Source: RYN-230 sp036497945 (GTDB lineage Bacteria; Actinomycetota; Actinomycetes; Streptosporangiales; Streptosporangiaceae). Taken from it: a stretch of 64,000 nucleotides of DNA. The translations under genes and the position numbers were made by a program. Below the pieces are notes generated by a model that was not told the origin of the DNA, did no database searches, and saw nothing but the letters and a program-made list of their open reading frames with translations. This document shows positions 26,710-34,735 of this stretch, piece by piece; the stretch's first letter is position 1; every line of letters starts with the position of its first letter. The stretch is taken from positions 1 through 64,000 of the forward strand of contig DASXIN010000152.1 of NCBI GenBank assembly GCA_036497945.1, read 5' to 3'.

Positions 26710-26809
26710 CCACCGCCGCTACACACCCCGCCCCCCGCAGCCCCCACCCCTACGGATATCCCCGCCAACCCGGGCACTCACAGTGCGTCATGCCAGGCAG
26801 AATGAGCAG

Positions 26810-26947
26810 ATGATCTGCTTGCCCTGCCGCCAGCAAGAGCACACCGAGTGCCCGGGTGGCACGTGGTGCGACTGCCAGCACCTCCCCCTGTCCGCCCTCC
26901 CGCAGCCGCCTGGCCACGAGTCGCTGAGCTGGGTGCGGCAGGGCTGA
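26810..26947 (+). CDS. Small Cys-rich protein (45 aa), putative zinc-binding
   Basis: A short open frame: ATG 26810, 45 codons, TGA. The product starts MICLPCRQQEHTECPGG and continues TWCDCQH, giving the pattern CxxC-x7-C-x5-CxC-x-H that resembles small zinc-ribbon proteins of actinobacteria. The rest is Pro/Leu-rich. No strong ribosome-binding site is present; a CAGAAT box 6 nt upstream of the ATG could support a leaderless transcript. It lies 100 nt after the whiB-like gene. It is too short for standard gene calling and the function is unknown. Confidence 0.55.
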   Translation: MICLPCRQQEHTECPGGTWCDCQHLPLSALPQPPGHESLSWVRQG

Positions 26948-27109
26948 GCGGAGTTAGCGTTGCGGACCGGAATAGATGCGCCACCCGGGCGGTTGCCCGG
27001 TTTCGTGGGCACTGTGAGCTTGGCGCAGATCAGCGGCCGGAGGCGGAAAACTACTTCGGTACGCGAACCTGTCTCGACAGCAAGCGCCATCTCGTGTGAT
27101 CCTCGATAC

Positions 27110-27196
27110 GTGAGCGCTGCTGATCCTCTCCTCGTCGCCCGCAGGCATGTCGACCTGCTCCGGGTGCGCAGCGCAATCTGTCGGCACGGCCGCTAA
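27110..27196 (+). CDS. Leader peptide upstream of the sulfite-reduction operon
   Basis: A 28-aa open frame from GTG 27110. Its C-terminal half, ARRHVDLLRVRSAICRHGR, has the RRHVDL...SAIC pattern of short putative leader peptides that precede sulfur-assimilation and related operons in actinomycetes. The Cys near the end is well placed for ribosome stalling under cysteine starvation. It ends 151 nt before sirA. The known parallel is Cys-dependent attenuation by short upstream ORFs in mycobacteria; its action here is inference. Confidence 0.65.
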   Translation: MSAADPLLVARRHVDLLRVRSAICRHGR

Positions 27197-27347
27197 CCAC
27201 CGCCCGAAAGACGGGTGCGTGCCGCGGCCGGTGCCTGATGCCTGGCGGCAACCCCAGTGTGCCGTGAGCCAGCAGGACAACCGGTGCAGCCGGTAACGGC
27301 TGTGCTGCTCGCGGCGCGCACCCCCGGACCGAGAAGGGACGCGCCAG
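27197..27347 (+). promoter_or_regulatory. Possible attenuator region between leader peptide and sirA
   Basis: After the leader stop come complementary segments: CTGGCGGCA ... TGCCGTGAGCCAG and a tighter GCAGCCG-GTAA-CGGCTGTGC hairpin (about 27282-27302), about 45 nt before sirA. These could form alternative structures depending on ribosome position on the leader ORF. No T-run is present, so control by translation or Rho is more likely than intrinsic termination. The stretch 26948-27109 before the leader shows no other gene. Confidence 0.4.
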
Positions 27348-29033
27348 ATGCCGCCAGCCCCCCGATTGAGAGGGCAGGGCCGTAAAGGCCAGGGCCAGTG
27401 GGCCCTCGGATATCGCGAGCCGCTGAACAAGAACGAGGAAAACAAGAAGAACGACGACGGGCTGAACGTCCGTCAGCGGATCATCGACGTCTACGCCAAG
27501 CAGGGCTTCGACTCCATCGACCCGGCCGACCTGCGCGGCCGGTTCCGCTGGTACGGCCTGTACACGCAGCGCCGCCCCGGCATCGACGGCGGGAAGACCG
27601 GGTCTCTCGAGCCGGAAGAGCTCGACGACCGGTACTTCATGCTCCGGGTGCGGATCGACGGCGGCCAGCTGAGCAACGACCAGTTGCGCGCCGTGGCGGA
27701 CATCTCGGACCGCTACGCCCGGGGCACCGCCGACCTCACCGACCGGCAGAACGTCCAGTACCACTGGATCCGGATCGAGGACGTGCCGGCCATCTGGGAC
27801 ACCCTGGACGCGGTCGGCCTGTCCAGCACCGAGGCCTGCGGCGACACGCCCCGGGTGGTGCTGGGCTGCCCGCTGGCGGGCATCGATGCTGGTGAGGTGA
27901 TCGACGCCACACCGCAGATCGAGACGACCACGGCGCGCTGGGTGGGCGACCCGACGTTCTCCAACCTGCCGCGCAAGTTCAAGTCGGTGATGAGCGGGTG
28001 CACCGCGCAGTGCACCGTGCATGAGATCAACGACATCGCGTTCGTCGGCGTCACCGGCCCGTACGGCGAGCCCGGCTACGACCTGTGGGTCGGCGGCGGG
28101 CTGTCCACCAACCCCATGATCGCCAAGCGGCTGGGCGCGTTCGTCCAGCCGGACCAGGTGCCCGAGGTGTGGGCCGGGGTCACGTCGGTGTTCCGCGACT
28201 ACGGCTACCGGCGGCTACGGCACCGGGCCCGGCTCAAGTTCCTCATCGCGGACTGGGGCCCGGAGAAGTTCCTCGAGGTGCTGGAGAAGGATTACCTGGG
28301 CTACGCGCTGCCGGACGGCCCGCCGCCGCCCCCGCCCCGGGACGGCCGCCGGGACCACGTCGGCGTGCACGAGCAGCGCGACGGCCGGTACTACGTCGGC
28401 TTCGCGCCCCGGGTCGGCCGGATGTCCGGCGCCGCGCTGGCCCAGGTGGCCGACCTGGCCGCCCGGTACGGCAGCGGCCGGGTGCGCACCACCACCGAGC
28501 AGAAGATGGTGATCCTCGACGTGCCCGAGGGCAACGTCGCGGAACTCACCGCGGCGCTGGACGCGGCGGACCTGCCCGCCTCCCCCAGCGTGTTCCGGCG
28601 GCACACCATGGCCTGCACCGGCATCGAGTTCTGCAAGCTGGCCATCGTGGAGACCAAGGCACGGGCCGGCCAGGTGATCGCCGAACTGGAACGCCGGCTG
28701 CCTGACTTCACCGAGCCGGTCACCATCAACGTGAACGGCTGCCCGAACTCCTGCGCCCGGATCCAGACGGCCGACATCGGCCTGAAGGGCTCGCTGGTCA
28801 CCACGGCCGACGGGACGCAGACCGAGGGCTTCCAGATCCATCTGGGCGGCAGCCTGGCCGGTGGCGACGGGTCAAGTTCCGGGTTCGGCCGGAAGATCCG
28901 CGGGCTGAAGACCACGGCCGACGAGCTGCCGGACTACCTGGAGCGGGTGCTGCGCCGGTTCCATGCCGGGCGTGGCCCGGAGGAGACGTTCGCCGCGTGG
29001 GCCAGCCGGGCCAGCGAGGAGGACTTTCTGTGA
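27348..29033 (+). CDS. sirA: Ferredoxin-dependent sulfite reductase (nitrite/sulfite reductase family)
   Basis: A 561-aa siroheme/[4Fe-4S] enzyme that reduces sulfite to sulfide for cysteine synthesis. The cluster ligands are in MACTGIEFCKLAIVETK and NVNGCPNSCARIQ (the CX5C and CX3C patterns of the family); the duplicated ferredoxin-like halves are visible (RFRWYGLYTQRRPG; TDRQNVQYHWIRIEDVP). The GQWALGYREPLNKNEENKK N-terminus is typical of actinobacterial SirA. ATG 27348 follows AGAAGGGA. It heads the operon sirA - zinc-ribbon ORF - cysH - chelatase, and the downstream chelatase can supply siroheme. Confidence 0.93.
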   Translation: MPPAPRLRGQGRKGQGQWALGYREPLNKNEENKKNDDGLNVRQRIIDVYAKQGFDSIDPADLRGRFRWYGLYTQRRPGIDGGKTGSLEPEELDDRYFMLRVRIDGGQLSNDQLRAVADISDRYARGTADLTDRQNVQYHWIRIEDVPAIWDTLDAVGLSSTEACGDTPRVVLGCPLAGIDAGEVIDATPQIETTTARWVGDPTFSNLPRKFKSVMSGCTAQCTVHEINDIAFVGVTGPYGEPGYDLWVGGGLSTNPMIAKRLGAFVQPDQVPEVWAGVTSVFRDYGYRRLRHRARLKFLIADWGPEKFLEVLEKDYLGYALPDGPPPPPPRDGRRDHVGVHEQRDGRYYVGFAPRVGRMSGAALAQVADLAARYGSGRVRTTTEQKMVILDVPEGNVAELTAALDAADLPASPSVFRRHTMACTGIEFCKLAIVETKARAGQVIAELERRLPDFTEPVTINVNGCPNSCARIQTADIGLKGSLVTTADGTQTEGFQIHLGGSLAGGDGSSSGFGRKIRGLKTTADELPDYLERVLRRFHAGRGPEETFAAWASRASEEDFL

Positions 29034-29191
29034 CGATCCCGGCATCTCCCACACAGCGGGCAATCCCGTTTTATTGCCCCTATTGTGGGGAAGAAGACCT
29101 AGTTCCCCAGGAACAGGACGGCTCGTGGCACTGCCGTAGCTGTGCCCGGGCCTTCCAGCTACGATTTGCTGGATCGGGAGTCAACCCGTGA
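29030..29191 (+). CDS. Small zinc-ribbon protein between sirA and cysH
   Basis: A 53-aa protein from GTG 29030, overlapping the sirA stop and the cysH start by 4 nt each. It contains FYCPYCGEEDLVPQEQDGSW followed by HCRSCARAF, two CxxC pairs that should bind zinc. A similar small gene sits between sirA and cysH in Streptomyces. Tight coupling on both sides suggests a role in sulfite/APS reduction, perhaps as a redox or assembly partner, but no function is established. Confidence 0.8.
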   Translation: MTIPASPTQRAIPFYCPYCGEEDLVPQEQDGSWHCRSCARAFQLRFAGSGVNP

Positions 29192-29964
29192 GCAGCACTG
29201 TGACCCACCGCGTGAGCCCGCCCCCCGATGCGCCGCAACCCATGGAGGACACGTCCCTTATGGAGAGGCTCCCAGCACAGGCAGCACAAATGGAGAGGTT
29301 GGCTGCCCAGGCGGCGGACGATCTGGCCGACGCACCCGCTGAAGAGATCATCCGGTGGGCGGTGCAGACGTTCGGTGACCGGCTGTGCATCACGTCCTCG
29401 ATGACCGACGCGGTCCTCGTGCACCTCGCGTCGCAGGTGCACGAGGGCCTGGACGTGATCTTCCTGGACACCGGCTACCACTTCCCGGAGACGATCGGCA
29501 CCCGGGACGCGGTGCAGGCCATCTACCCGGTGAACGTGATCAACGTCACCCCGTCCCGGACGGTCGAGGAGCAGGAGGCCGCGCTCGGCCCCCGGCTCTA
29601 CGGGCGCAACCCTGACCTGTGCTGCTACCTGCGCAAGGTGGTGCCGCTGGAGCGGGCGCTGGACCCGTACGACGCGTGGATCACCGGGGTGCGCCGCGAG
29701 GAGACCGCGGCGCGCAGCGACACCAAGGCGGTGCAGTGGGACCCGCGCCGCCAGATGGTCAAGGTCAACCCCATCGTGGCCTGGACCCAGGAGCAGGTGG
29801 ACGCGTACATCGCGGACAACGGTGTGCTGGTCAACCCGCTGGTCTACGACGGGTACCCGTCGATCGGCTGCGCCACCTGCACGATGAAGGTGGAAGCCGG
29901 GGCTGACCCGCGCAGCGGCCGGTGGACCGGCACGGGCAAGACCGAATGCGGTATCCACACCTGA
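29188..29964 (+). CDS. cysH: Adenylyl-sulfate (APS) reductase
   Basis: A 258-aa reductase converting APS to sulfite with thioredoxin. The [4Fe-4S] cysteines that mark the bacterial APS-type enzyme are present (DLCCYLRK and GCATCTMKV), as is the catalytic C-terminal Cys in GKTECGIHT. The substrate loop region FGDRLCITSSMTDAVLVHLA and FLDTGYHFPET are typical. GTG 29188 overlaps the small zinc-ribbon gene by 4 nt. The sulfate-activation genes cysD/cysN/cysC, which often follow in related operons, are not here. Confidence 0.93.
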   Translation: MSSTVTHRVSPPPDAPQPMEDTSLMERLPAQAAQMERLAAQAADDLADAPAEEIIRWAVQTFGDRLCITSSMTDAVLVHLASQVHEGLDVIFLDTGYHFPETIGTRDAVQAIYPVNVINVTPSRTVEEQEAALGPRLYGRNPDLCCYLRKVVPLERALDPYDAWITGVRREETAARSDTKAVQWDPRRQMVKVNPIVAWTQEQVDAYIADNGVLVNPLVYDGYPSIGCATCTMKVEAGADPRSGRWTGTGKTECGIHT

Positions 29965-30785
29965 CCCATCCCCCGCTCGTCGCGATCGCGCATGGCAGCC
30001 GTGACCCCCGCGCCGGGGCCACGATCACCGAGCTGCTCGGCGTGGCGCGCGAGCGGGCGGCCAGCTACGGCCTGGCCGGGCTGGACACCCGGGCCGCATT
30101 CCTCGACCATGCCCCGCCGGCCCCGCGCCAGGTGCTCTCCGCACTGTGTTCCGAGACCCTGTGTTCTGAGACGCTGTGTGCTGAGAGCGGGGGCATGACG
30201 CCGGTCATCGTGCTGCCGGTGCTGCTCACCGCGGCCTACCACAGCGGCACCGACATCCCCGGGCTGCTGGACGAGGCCCAGGCGGAGCTGCCCGCGCTGC
30301 GGATCCGGTACGGGGCGCCGCTCGGCCCGCACCCAGGCCTGCTCCGGGCGCTGGACCGGCGGCTGGCCGAGGCCGGCCAGGACCCGGATCAGGCCGGGCA
30401 GACCGCGGTGGTGCTCGCCTCAGCCGGCTCCAGCCACCCGGCGGCCAACGCGGTGATCGCCCGGCTGGCCGCGGACTGGCAGGCGGCCCGCGGCTGGCAG
30501 GCGGTCCGGCCCGCGTTCGCGTCCGCCGCCGCACCCACCCCGGAGCAGGCGGTGGCCGAGCTGATCCGCGGCGGCGCGCGGCGCGTCGTGGTGGCCAGCT
30601 ACCTGCTCGCCCCCGGGCGGTTCGCGGACCGGGTCCGGGACGCCTCGCTGGCCGCCGGGGCGGCGGCCGTGTCCGCCCCGCTCGGCGCGGCCCCGGAGGT
30701 CGCCGACGTGCTGCTGGACCGCTATCGGCAGGCGCTGCTGGGCGCCGCGCTGCAGCCGCCGGAGCGGCAAGTTTCCGCCCGGTAA
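29946..30785 (+). CDS. Sirohydrochlorin chelatase (CbiX/SirB family)
   Basis: A 279-aa protein from ATG 29946, overlapping the cysH 3' end by 19 nt; GTG 29922 is an alternative start. Both chelatase His motifs are present: VAIAHGSRDPRAG near the N-terminus and VLLTAAYHSGTDIPG about 80 residues later. The C-terminal half repeats the fold (VVLASAGSSHPAAN). It inserts Fe2+ (or Co2+) into sirohydrochlorin; its place after sirA and cysH indicates siroheme supply for sulfite reductase. Residues about 67-81 (LCSETLCSETLCAES) come from a 15-nt tandem repeat, probably an expanded loop. Confidence 0.88.
   Translation: MRYPHLTHPPLVAIAHGSRDPRAGATITELLGVARERAASYGLAGLDTRAAFLDHAPPAPRQVLSALCSETLCSETLCAESGGMTPVIVLPVLLTAAYHSGTDIPGLLDEAQAELPALRIRYGAPLGPHPGLLRALDRRLAEAGQDPDQAGQTAVVLASAGSSHPAANAVIARLAADWQAARGWQAVRPAFASAAAPTPEQAVAELIRGGARRVVVASYLLAPGRFADRVRDASLAAGAAAVSAPLGAAPEVADVLLDRYRQALLGAALQPPERQVSAR
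30144..30188 (+). repeat. 15-nt in-frame tandem repeat in chelatase gene (3 copies)
   Basis: Three adjacent units: CTGTGTTCCGAGACC, CTGTGTTCTGAGACG and CTGTGTGCTGAGAGC. They encode LCSET-LCSET-LCAES within the chelatase. Being a multiple of three, copy changes keep the frame. Confidence 0.85.
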
Positions 30786-30794
30786 CTTAGCGGA

Positions 30795-30800
30795 TATCGT
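30795..30800 (+). promoter_or_regulatory. Putative -10 element for leaderless aidB-like mRNA
   Basis: TATCGT is followed by 6 nt and ATG 30807; no Shine-Dalgarno sequence is present. This separates the aidB-like gene from the sulfur operon ending at 30785. Confidence 0.45.
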
Positions 30801-30806
30801 CGCGGT

Positions 30807-32588
30807 ATGACGACTGCCCCGGCGGCCCGGCCGCACGCCACCCACCAGGTGCTGAACCAGGTCCCGCCGCTGGCCGACTACGACGTGGCCGATGACCCGG
30901 CGCTGCTGGCCGCGGCCGGCCGGGAAGGCGCGGGCTGGGCCGGGGACCGGCTGCGCGAGCTCGGCCGGCTGGCCGGGGCGGCGGCCACCCAGGAGCACGC
31001 CCGGCTGGCCAACGAGCACCCACCGGTGCTGCGCACGCACGATGCCCGCGGAAACCGGATCGACGAGGTCGAGTTCCACCCGTCCTGGCACGTGCTGCTC
31101 GGCACCGCGGTGCGGCACGGCCTGCACGCCACGCCGTGGGCCGAGCAGCAGCCCGGCGCGCACGTGGCCCGGGCCGCCGCGTTCTACGTGTGGGCGCAGG
31201 CCGAGGCGGGGCACGGCTGCCCGGTCTCGATGACCTACGCGGTGGTCCCGGCGCTGCGGCACGCCCCGGAACTGGCCGGCCAGTTCGAGCCGCTGCTCAC
31301 CGCGCCGGTCTACCAGCCGGGTCTGCGGCCGCCTGGCGGGAAGGCCGGGCTGCTGGCGGGCATGGCGATGACCGAGAAGCAGGGCGGCTCGGACGTCCGG
31401 GCCGGCACCACCCGGGCCGAGCCGGCCGGCCCCGACCGGGCCGGCGCGCACCTGATCACTGGGCACAAGTGGTTCTGCTCGGCACCGATGAGCGACCTGT
31501 TCCTGGTCCTGGCCCAGGGCCCGGGCGGGCTGAGCTGCTTCCTGCTGCCCCGGGTGCTGCCCGACGGCAGCCGGAACGCGATGCGGCTGCAGCGGCTCAA
31601 GGACAAGCTGGGCAACCGGTCCAACGCGTCCGCCGAGGTGGAGTTCGACGGCGCGCTGGCCTGGCCGGTCGGCCCGGCCGGGCGCGGCGTGCCGACCATC
31701 ATCGAGATGGTCAGCGCCACCCGGCTGGACTGCGTGCTGGGCAGCGCGGCGGGGATGCGCCGCGGCGCCGTCGCAGCGGCCTACTACAGTACGCACCGGC
31801 AGGCGTTTGGCAAAGATCTCATCGCCTGGCCACTGATGGGATCGGTGCTGGCCGACCTCATCCTGGAATCGGAGGCGGCCACGACGCTGGCCATCCGGCT
31901 GGCCGGCGCGGCGGACCGGGCCGCCCGCGGGGACGCCGCCGAGGCGGCGCTGCTCCGGGTGGCGCTGCCCGCGGCCAAGCACTGGGTCTGCAAGCGTGCC
32001 CCGCTGCACGCGGCCGAGGCGCTGGAGTGCCTGGGCGGCAACGGGTACGTCGAGGAGTCCGGGATGCCCCGGCTGTACCGGGACAGCCCGCTGAACTCCA
32101 TCTGGGAGGGCTCGGGCAACGTGACCGCGCTGGACCTGCTCCGCGCGCTGCGGCGGCAGCCCGCGGCCGCCGAGGCGCTGACCGCGGAACTGGCCCTGGC
32201 GGTCGGCGGTGACCGGCGACTGGACGAGGCGATCGGCCGGCTCACGGCCGGCTTGGCCGGCCTCGGCGCGGAGCGGCGATCGGGGGCCGGGGGTTCCGGG
32301 GGTAGTCCCCTGGGGAAGCAGAGCGGGGGGTCGTCCCCCCGGGCTGACACGGCGGGCCCGGACGCCGAGTACGCGGCCCGGCGGCTGGCCGGGCAGATCA
32401 CTCTCGCGCTGCAGGCCGCGCTGCTGGTCCGGCACGCGCCAGCCGCGGTGGCGGACGGTTTCTGCGCTTCCCGGCTCGGCGCCGGCGCCGCGACCGGGCC
32501 GGGCGGGCCGGGTGTCCCGTTCGGCACGCTGCCCGACGGAGTGGCGGTGACCGAGATTCTGGACCGGGCGCGGCTTGCGCCCAGGTAA
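30807..32588 (+). CDS. AidB-like acyl-CoA dehydrogenase family protein, carrying an in-frame repeat insertion
   Basis: A 593-aa flavoprotein of the AidB branch of acyl-CoA dehydrogenases. The N-terminus (THQVLNQVPPLADYDVADD), GMAMTEKQGGSDVRAGTT, GHKWFCSAPMSDLFLVLAQ, and LYRDSPLNSIWEGSGNVTAL are characteristic. AidB binds FAD and DNA and is linked to the alkylation-damage response; its reaction is unclear. Residues about 485-515 are not family sequence: they are encoded by a dispersed G/C-rich repeat (GLGAERRSGAGGSGG and following) inserted in the C-terminal domain without breaking the frame. Confidence 0.88.
   Translation: MTTAPAARPHATHQVLNQVPPLADYDVADDPALLAAAGREGAGWAGDRLRELGRLAGAAATQEHARLANEHPPVLRTHDARGNRIDEVEFHPSWHVLLGTAVRHGLHATPWAEQQPGAHVARAAAFYVWAQAEAGHGCPVSMTYAVVPALRHAPELAGQFEPLLTAPVYQPGLRPPGGKAGLLAGMAMTEKQGGSDVRAGTTRAEPAGPDRAGAHLITGHKWFCSAPMSDLFLVLAQGPGGLSCFLLPRVLPDGSRNAMRLQRLKDKLGNRSNASAEVEFDGALAWPVGPAGRGVPTIIEMVSATRLDCVLGSAAGMRRGAVAAAYYSTHRQAFGKDLIAWPLMGSVLADLILESEAATTLAIRLAGAADRAARGDAAEAALLRVALPAAKHWVCKRAPLHAAEALECLGGNGYVEESGMPRLYRDSPLNSIWEGSGNVTALDLLRALRRQPAAAEALTAELALAVGGDRRLDEAIGRLTAGLAGLGAERRSGAGGSGGSPLGKQSGGSSPRADTAGPDAEYAARRLAGQITLALQAALLVRHAPAAVADGFCASRLGAGAATGPGGPGVPFGTLPDGVAVTEILDRARLAPR
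32259..32350 (+). repeat. Dispersed palindromic repeat, copy B (inside aidB-like gene)
   Basis: This copy reads GGCGCGGAGCGGCGATCGGG and then two G-run/C-run palindromic modules (GGGGGTAGTCCCC and GGGGGGTCGTCCCCCC) and ends GGGCTGACAC. It matches copy A base for base over its first 15 nt plus the flanking CGGCCTC, and is translated in the same frame. It is longer than A by one extra palindromic module. Confidence 0.75.
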
Positions 32589-32594
32589 GGTCTC

Positions 32595-34733
32595 ATGGTG
32601 CGTGTGTGGCCAGGAGCGCCCTACCCACTGGGTGCAACATGGGACGGCACGGGGACCAACTTCGCGTTGTTCTCCGAGGTCGCCGAGCAGGTTGACCTCT
32701 GCCTGCTGTCCGGCGAGGAGGATGCCGAGCTCACCGAGACCCGGATCCCGCTGACCGAGGTGGACGGTTTCGTCTGGCACGGCTACCTGCCCGATGTGGG
32801 TCCCAGCCAGCGCTACGGGTACCGGGTGCACGGGCCGTACGACCCGGGCCGCGGGCTGCGCTGCAACCCGGCCAAGCTGCTGCTCGACCCGTACGGCAAG
32901 GCGGTCAGTGGCGAGGTCCGCTGGCACGAGTCCGTGTTCGGCTACCGGTTCACCGACCCGGCCCAGGTGAACACCGCGGACAGCGCGCCGTACGTGCCGA
33001 AGAACGTGGTGATCAACCCGTTCTTCGACTGGGCCGACGACCGGGCGCCGCGCACCCCGTACCACGAGACGGTGATCTACGAGGCGCACGTCCGCGGCCT
33101 CACCCTGCGCCACCCCGAGGTGCCCGCCGACCAGCGTGGCAGCTACGCCGGGCTGGCCCACCCGGCGGTGATCGAGCACCTGACCCGGCTCGGCGTGACC
33201 GCGGTGGAGCTGATGCCGGTGCACCAGTTCGTGCCCGAGCACAGCCTGCAGGCCCGCGGGCTGTCCAACTACTGGGGCTACAACACGATCGGGTTCCTCG
33301 CCCCGCACCGCGCCTACGCGTCGTCCACCCAGCTCGGCGGGCAGGTCGGCGAGTTCAAGGCGATGGTGAAGGAACTGCACGCGGCCGGCATCGAGGTGAT
33401 CCTCGACGTGGTGTACAACCACACCGCGGAAGCCGACCACCGCGGCCCGACGCTGTCCTTCCGTGGCATCGACAACACCGCCTACTACCGGCTGCGCGAC
33501 GACGACCAGCGGTACTACGTGGACTACACCGGCTGCGGCAACAGCCTCAACGTGCGGCACCCGCACGCGCTGCAGCTGATCCTGGACTCGCTGCGGTACT
33601 GGATCCTGGAGATGCACGTCGACGGGTTCCGCTTCGACCTGGCCTCGGCGCTGGCCCGGGAACTGCACGATGTCGACCGGCTGTCCGCGTTCTTCGACCT
33701 GGTCCAGCAGGACCCGGTGGTGTCCCAGGTCAAGCTCATCGCCGAGCCGTGGGACGTCGGCGAGGGTGGCTACCAGGTGGGGCAGTTCCCGCCGTTGTGG
33801 TCGGAGTGGAACGGGAAGTACCGGGACGCGGTGCGCGACTTCTGGCGCGGCCAGCCGGATACGCTGCCCGAGTTCGCCTCCCGGCTGACCGGGTCGAGCG
33901 ACCTGTACGAGACCAGCGGCCGGCGGCCGGTCGCCTCGGTCAACTTCGTCACCTGCCACGACGGGTTCACGCTGATGGACCTGGTGTCCTACAACCGCAA
34001 GCACAACGAGGCCAACGGCGAGGACAACGCGGACGGCAGCAACGACAACCGGTCCTGGAACTGCGGCACCGAGGGGCCGACCAGCGACCCGGCCATCAAC
34101 GAGCTGCGCGCCCGGCAGCGGCGCAACTTCCTGGCCACCCTGCTCTGCTCGCAGGGCGTGCCGATGCTGCTGGCCGGCGACGAGCTGGGCCGCACCCAGC
34201 GCGGCAACAACAACGCGTACTGCCAGGACAACGAGACGTCCTGGGTGGACTGGTCGACGCTGGACGACCAGGCGGACCTGCTCGAGTTCGCCCGGGTGGT
34301 GGCCGAACTGCGCCGCGCCCACCCGGTGTTCCGGCGGCGCCGGTTCTTCGTCGGGCCAGACACCGCGGCCGTGGACGGCGTGGGCGACATCGCCTGGTTC
34401 ACCCCGTCCGGCCGGGAGATGAAGGACGCGGACTGGAAGACCGGGTACGCCAAGGCCCTCGGGGTGTTCCTCAACGGGGCCGCGATCACCGAGCCGGACC
34501 CGCGCGGCGAGCCGGTGCGCGACGACTCGTTCCTGCTGCTGTTCAGCGCGGACAGCCAGCCGGTCCGGTTCACCCTGCCCGGCCCGAAGTTCGGCGGCAG
34601 CTGGGCCGTGGTGCTGGATTCCGGCGCCGCTCCCCCGGCGGATCCCAGGGAATACGGCGCCGGGGCCGAGGTCCTGGTGGCGCCGCGGGCCATGGCCGTG
34701 CTGCGCCGGGGCAGCGAGCCGGCCGGACGCTAG
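32595..34733 (+). CDS. glgX: Glycogen debranching enzyme (GlgX/TreX, GH13)
   Basis: A 712-aa alpha-1,6-glucosidase acting on glycogen or limit dextrins. An N-terminal CBM48-like domain (PYPLGATWDGTGTNFALFSE) precedes the GH13 barrel. Catalytic regions are DVVYNHTAE, DGFRFDLASAL (nucleophile Asp), LIAEPWDVG (acid Glu) and FVTCHDGFT (transition-state Asp). The length fits GlgX. TAAGGT ends 3 nt before ATG 32595 and 6 nt before GTG 32598, so a leaderless start at either codon is possible. No other glycogen gene is adjacent. Confidence 0.95.
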   Translation: MVRVWPGAPYPLGATWDGTGTNFALFSEVAEQVDLCLLSGEEDAELTETRIPLTEVDGFVWHGYLPDVGPSQRYGYRVHGPYDPGRGLRCNPAKLLLDPYGKAVSGEVRWHESVFGYRFTDPAQVNTADSAPYVPKNVVINPFFDWADDRAPRTPYHETVIYEAHVRGLTLRHPEVPADQRGSYAGLAHPAVIEHLTRLGVTAVELMPVHQFVPEHSLQARGLSNYWGYNTIGFLAPHRAYASSTQLGGQVGEFKAMVKELHAAGIEVILDVVYNHTAEADHRGPTLSFRGIDNTAYYRLRDDDQRYYVDYTGCGNSLNVRHPHALQLILDSLRYWILEMHVDGFRFDLASALARELHDVDRLSAFFDLVQQDPVVSQVKLIAEPWDVGEGGYQVGQFPPLWSEWNGKYRDAVRDFWRGQPDTLPEFASRLTGSSDLYETSGRRPVASVNFVTCHDGFTLMDLVSYNRKHNEANGEDNADGSNDNRSWNCGTEGPTSDPAINELRARQRRNFLATLLCSQGVPMLLAGDELGRTQRGNNNAYCQDNETSWVDWSTLDDQADLLEFARVVAELRRAHPVFRRRRFFVGPDTAAVDGVGDIAWFTPSGREMKDADWKTGYAKALGVFLNGAAITEPDPRGEPVRDDSFLLLFSADSQPVRFTLPGPKFGGSWAVVLDSGAAPPADPREYGAGAEVLVAPRAMAVLRRGSEPAGR

Positions 34734-34735
34734 CC

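Noticed and set aside
26848..27099. 83-codon plus-strand frame between whiB-like gene and sirA
   Set aside because: It overlaps the better-supported Cys-rich 45-aa ORF in another frame and lacks coding features.
30420..34322. A 1300-codon open frame antisense to aidB-like and glgX genes
   Set aside because: Composition (His/Arg/Gln/Gly-rich, no domains) is that of the antisense frame of high-GC genes; the plus-strand genes have clear family motifs.
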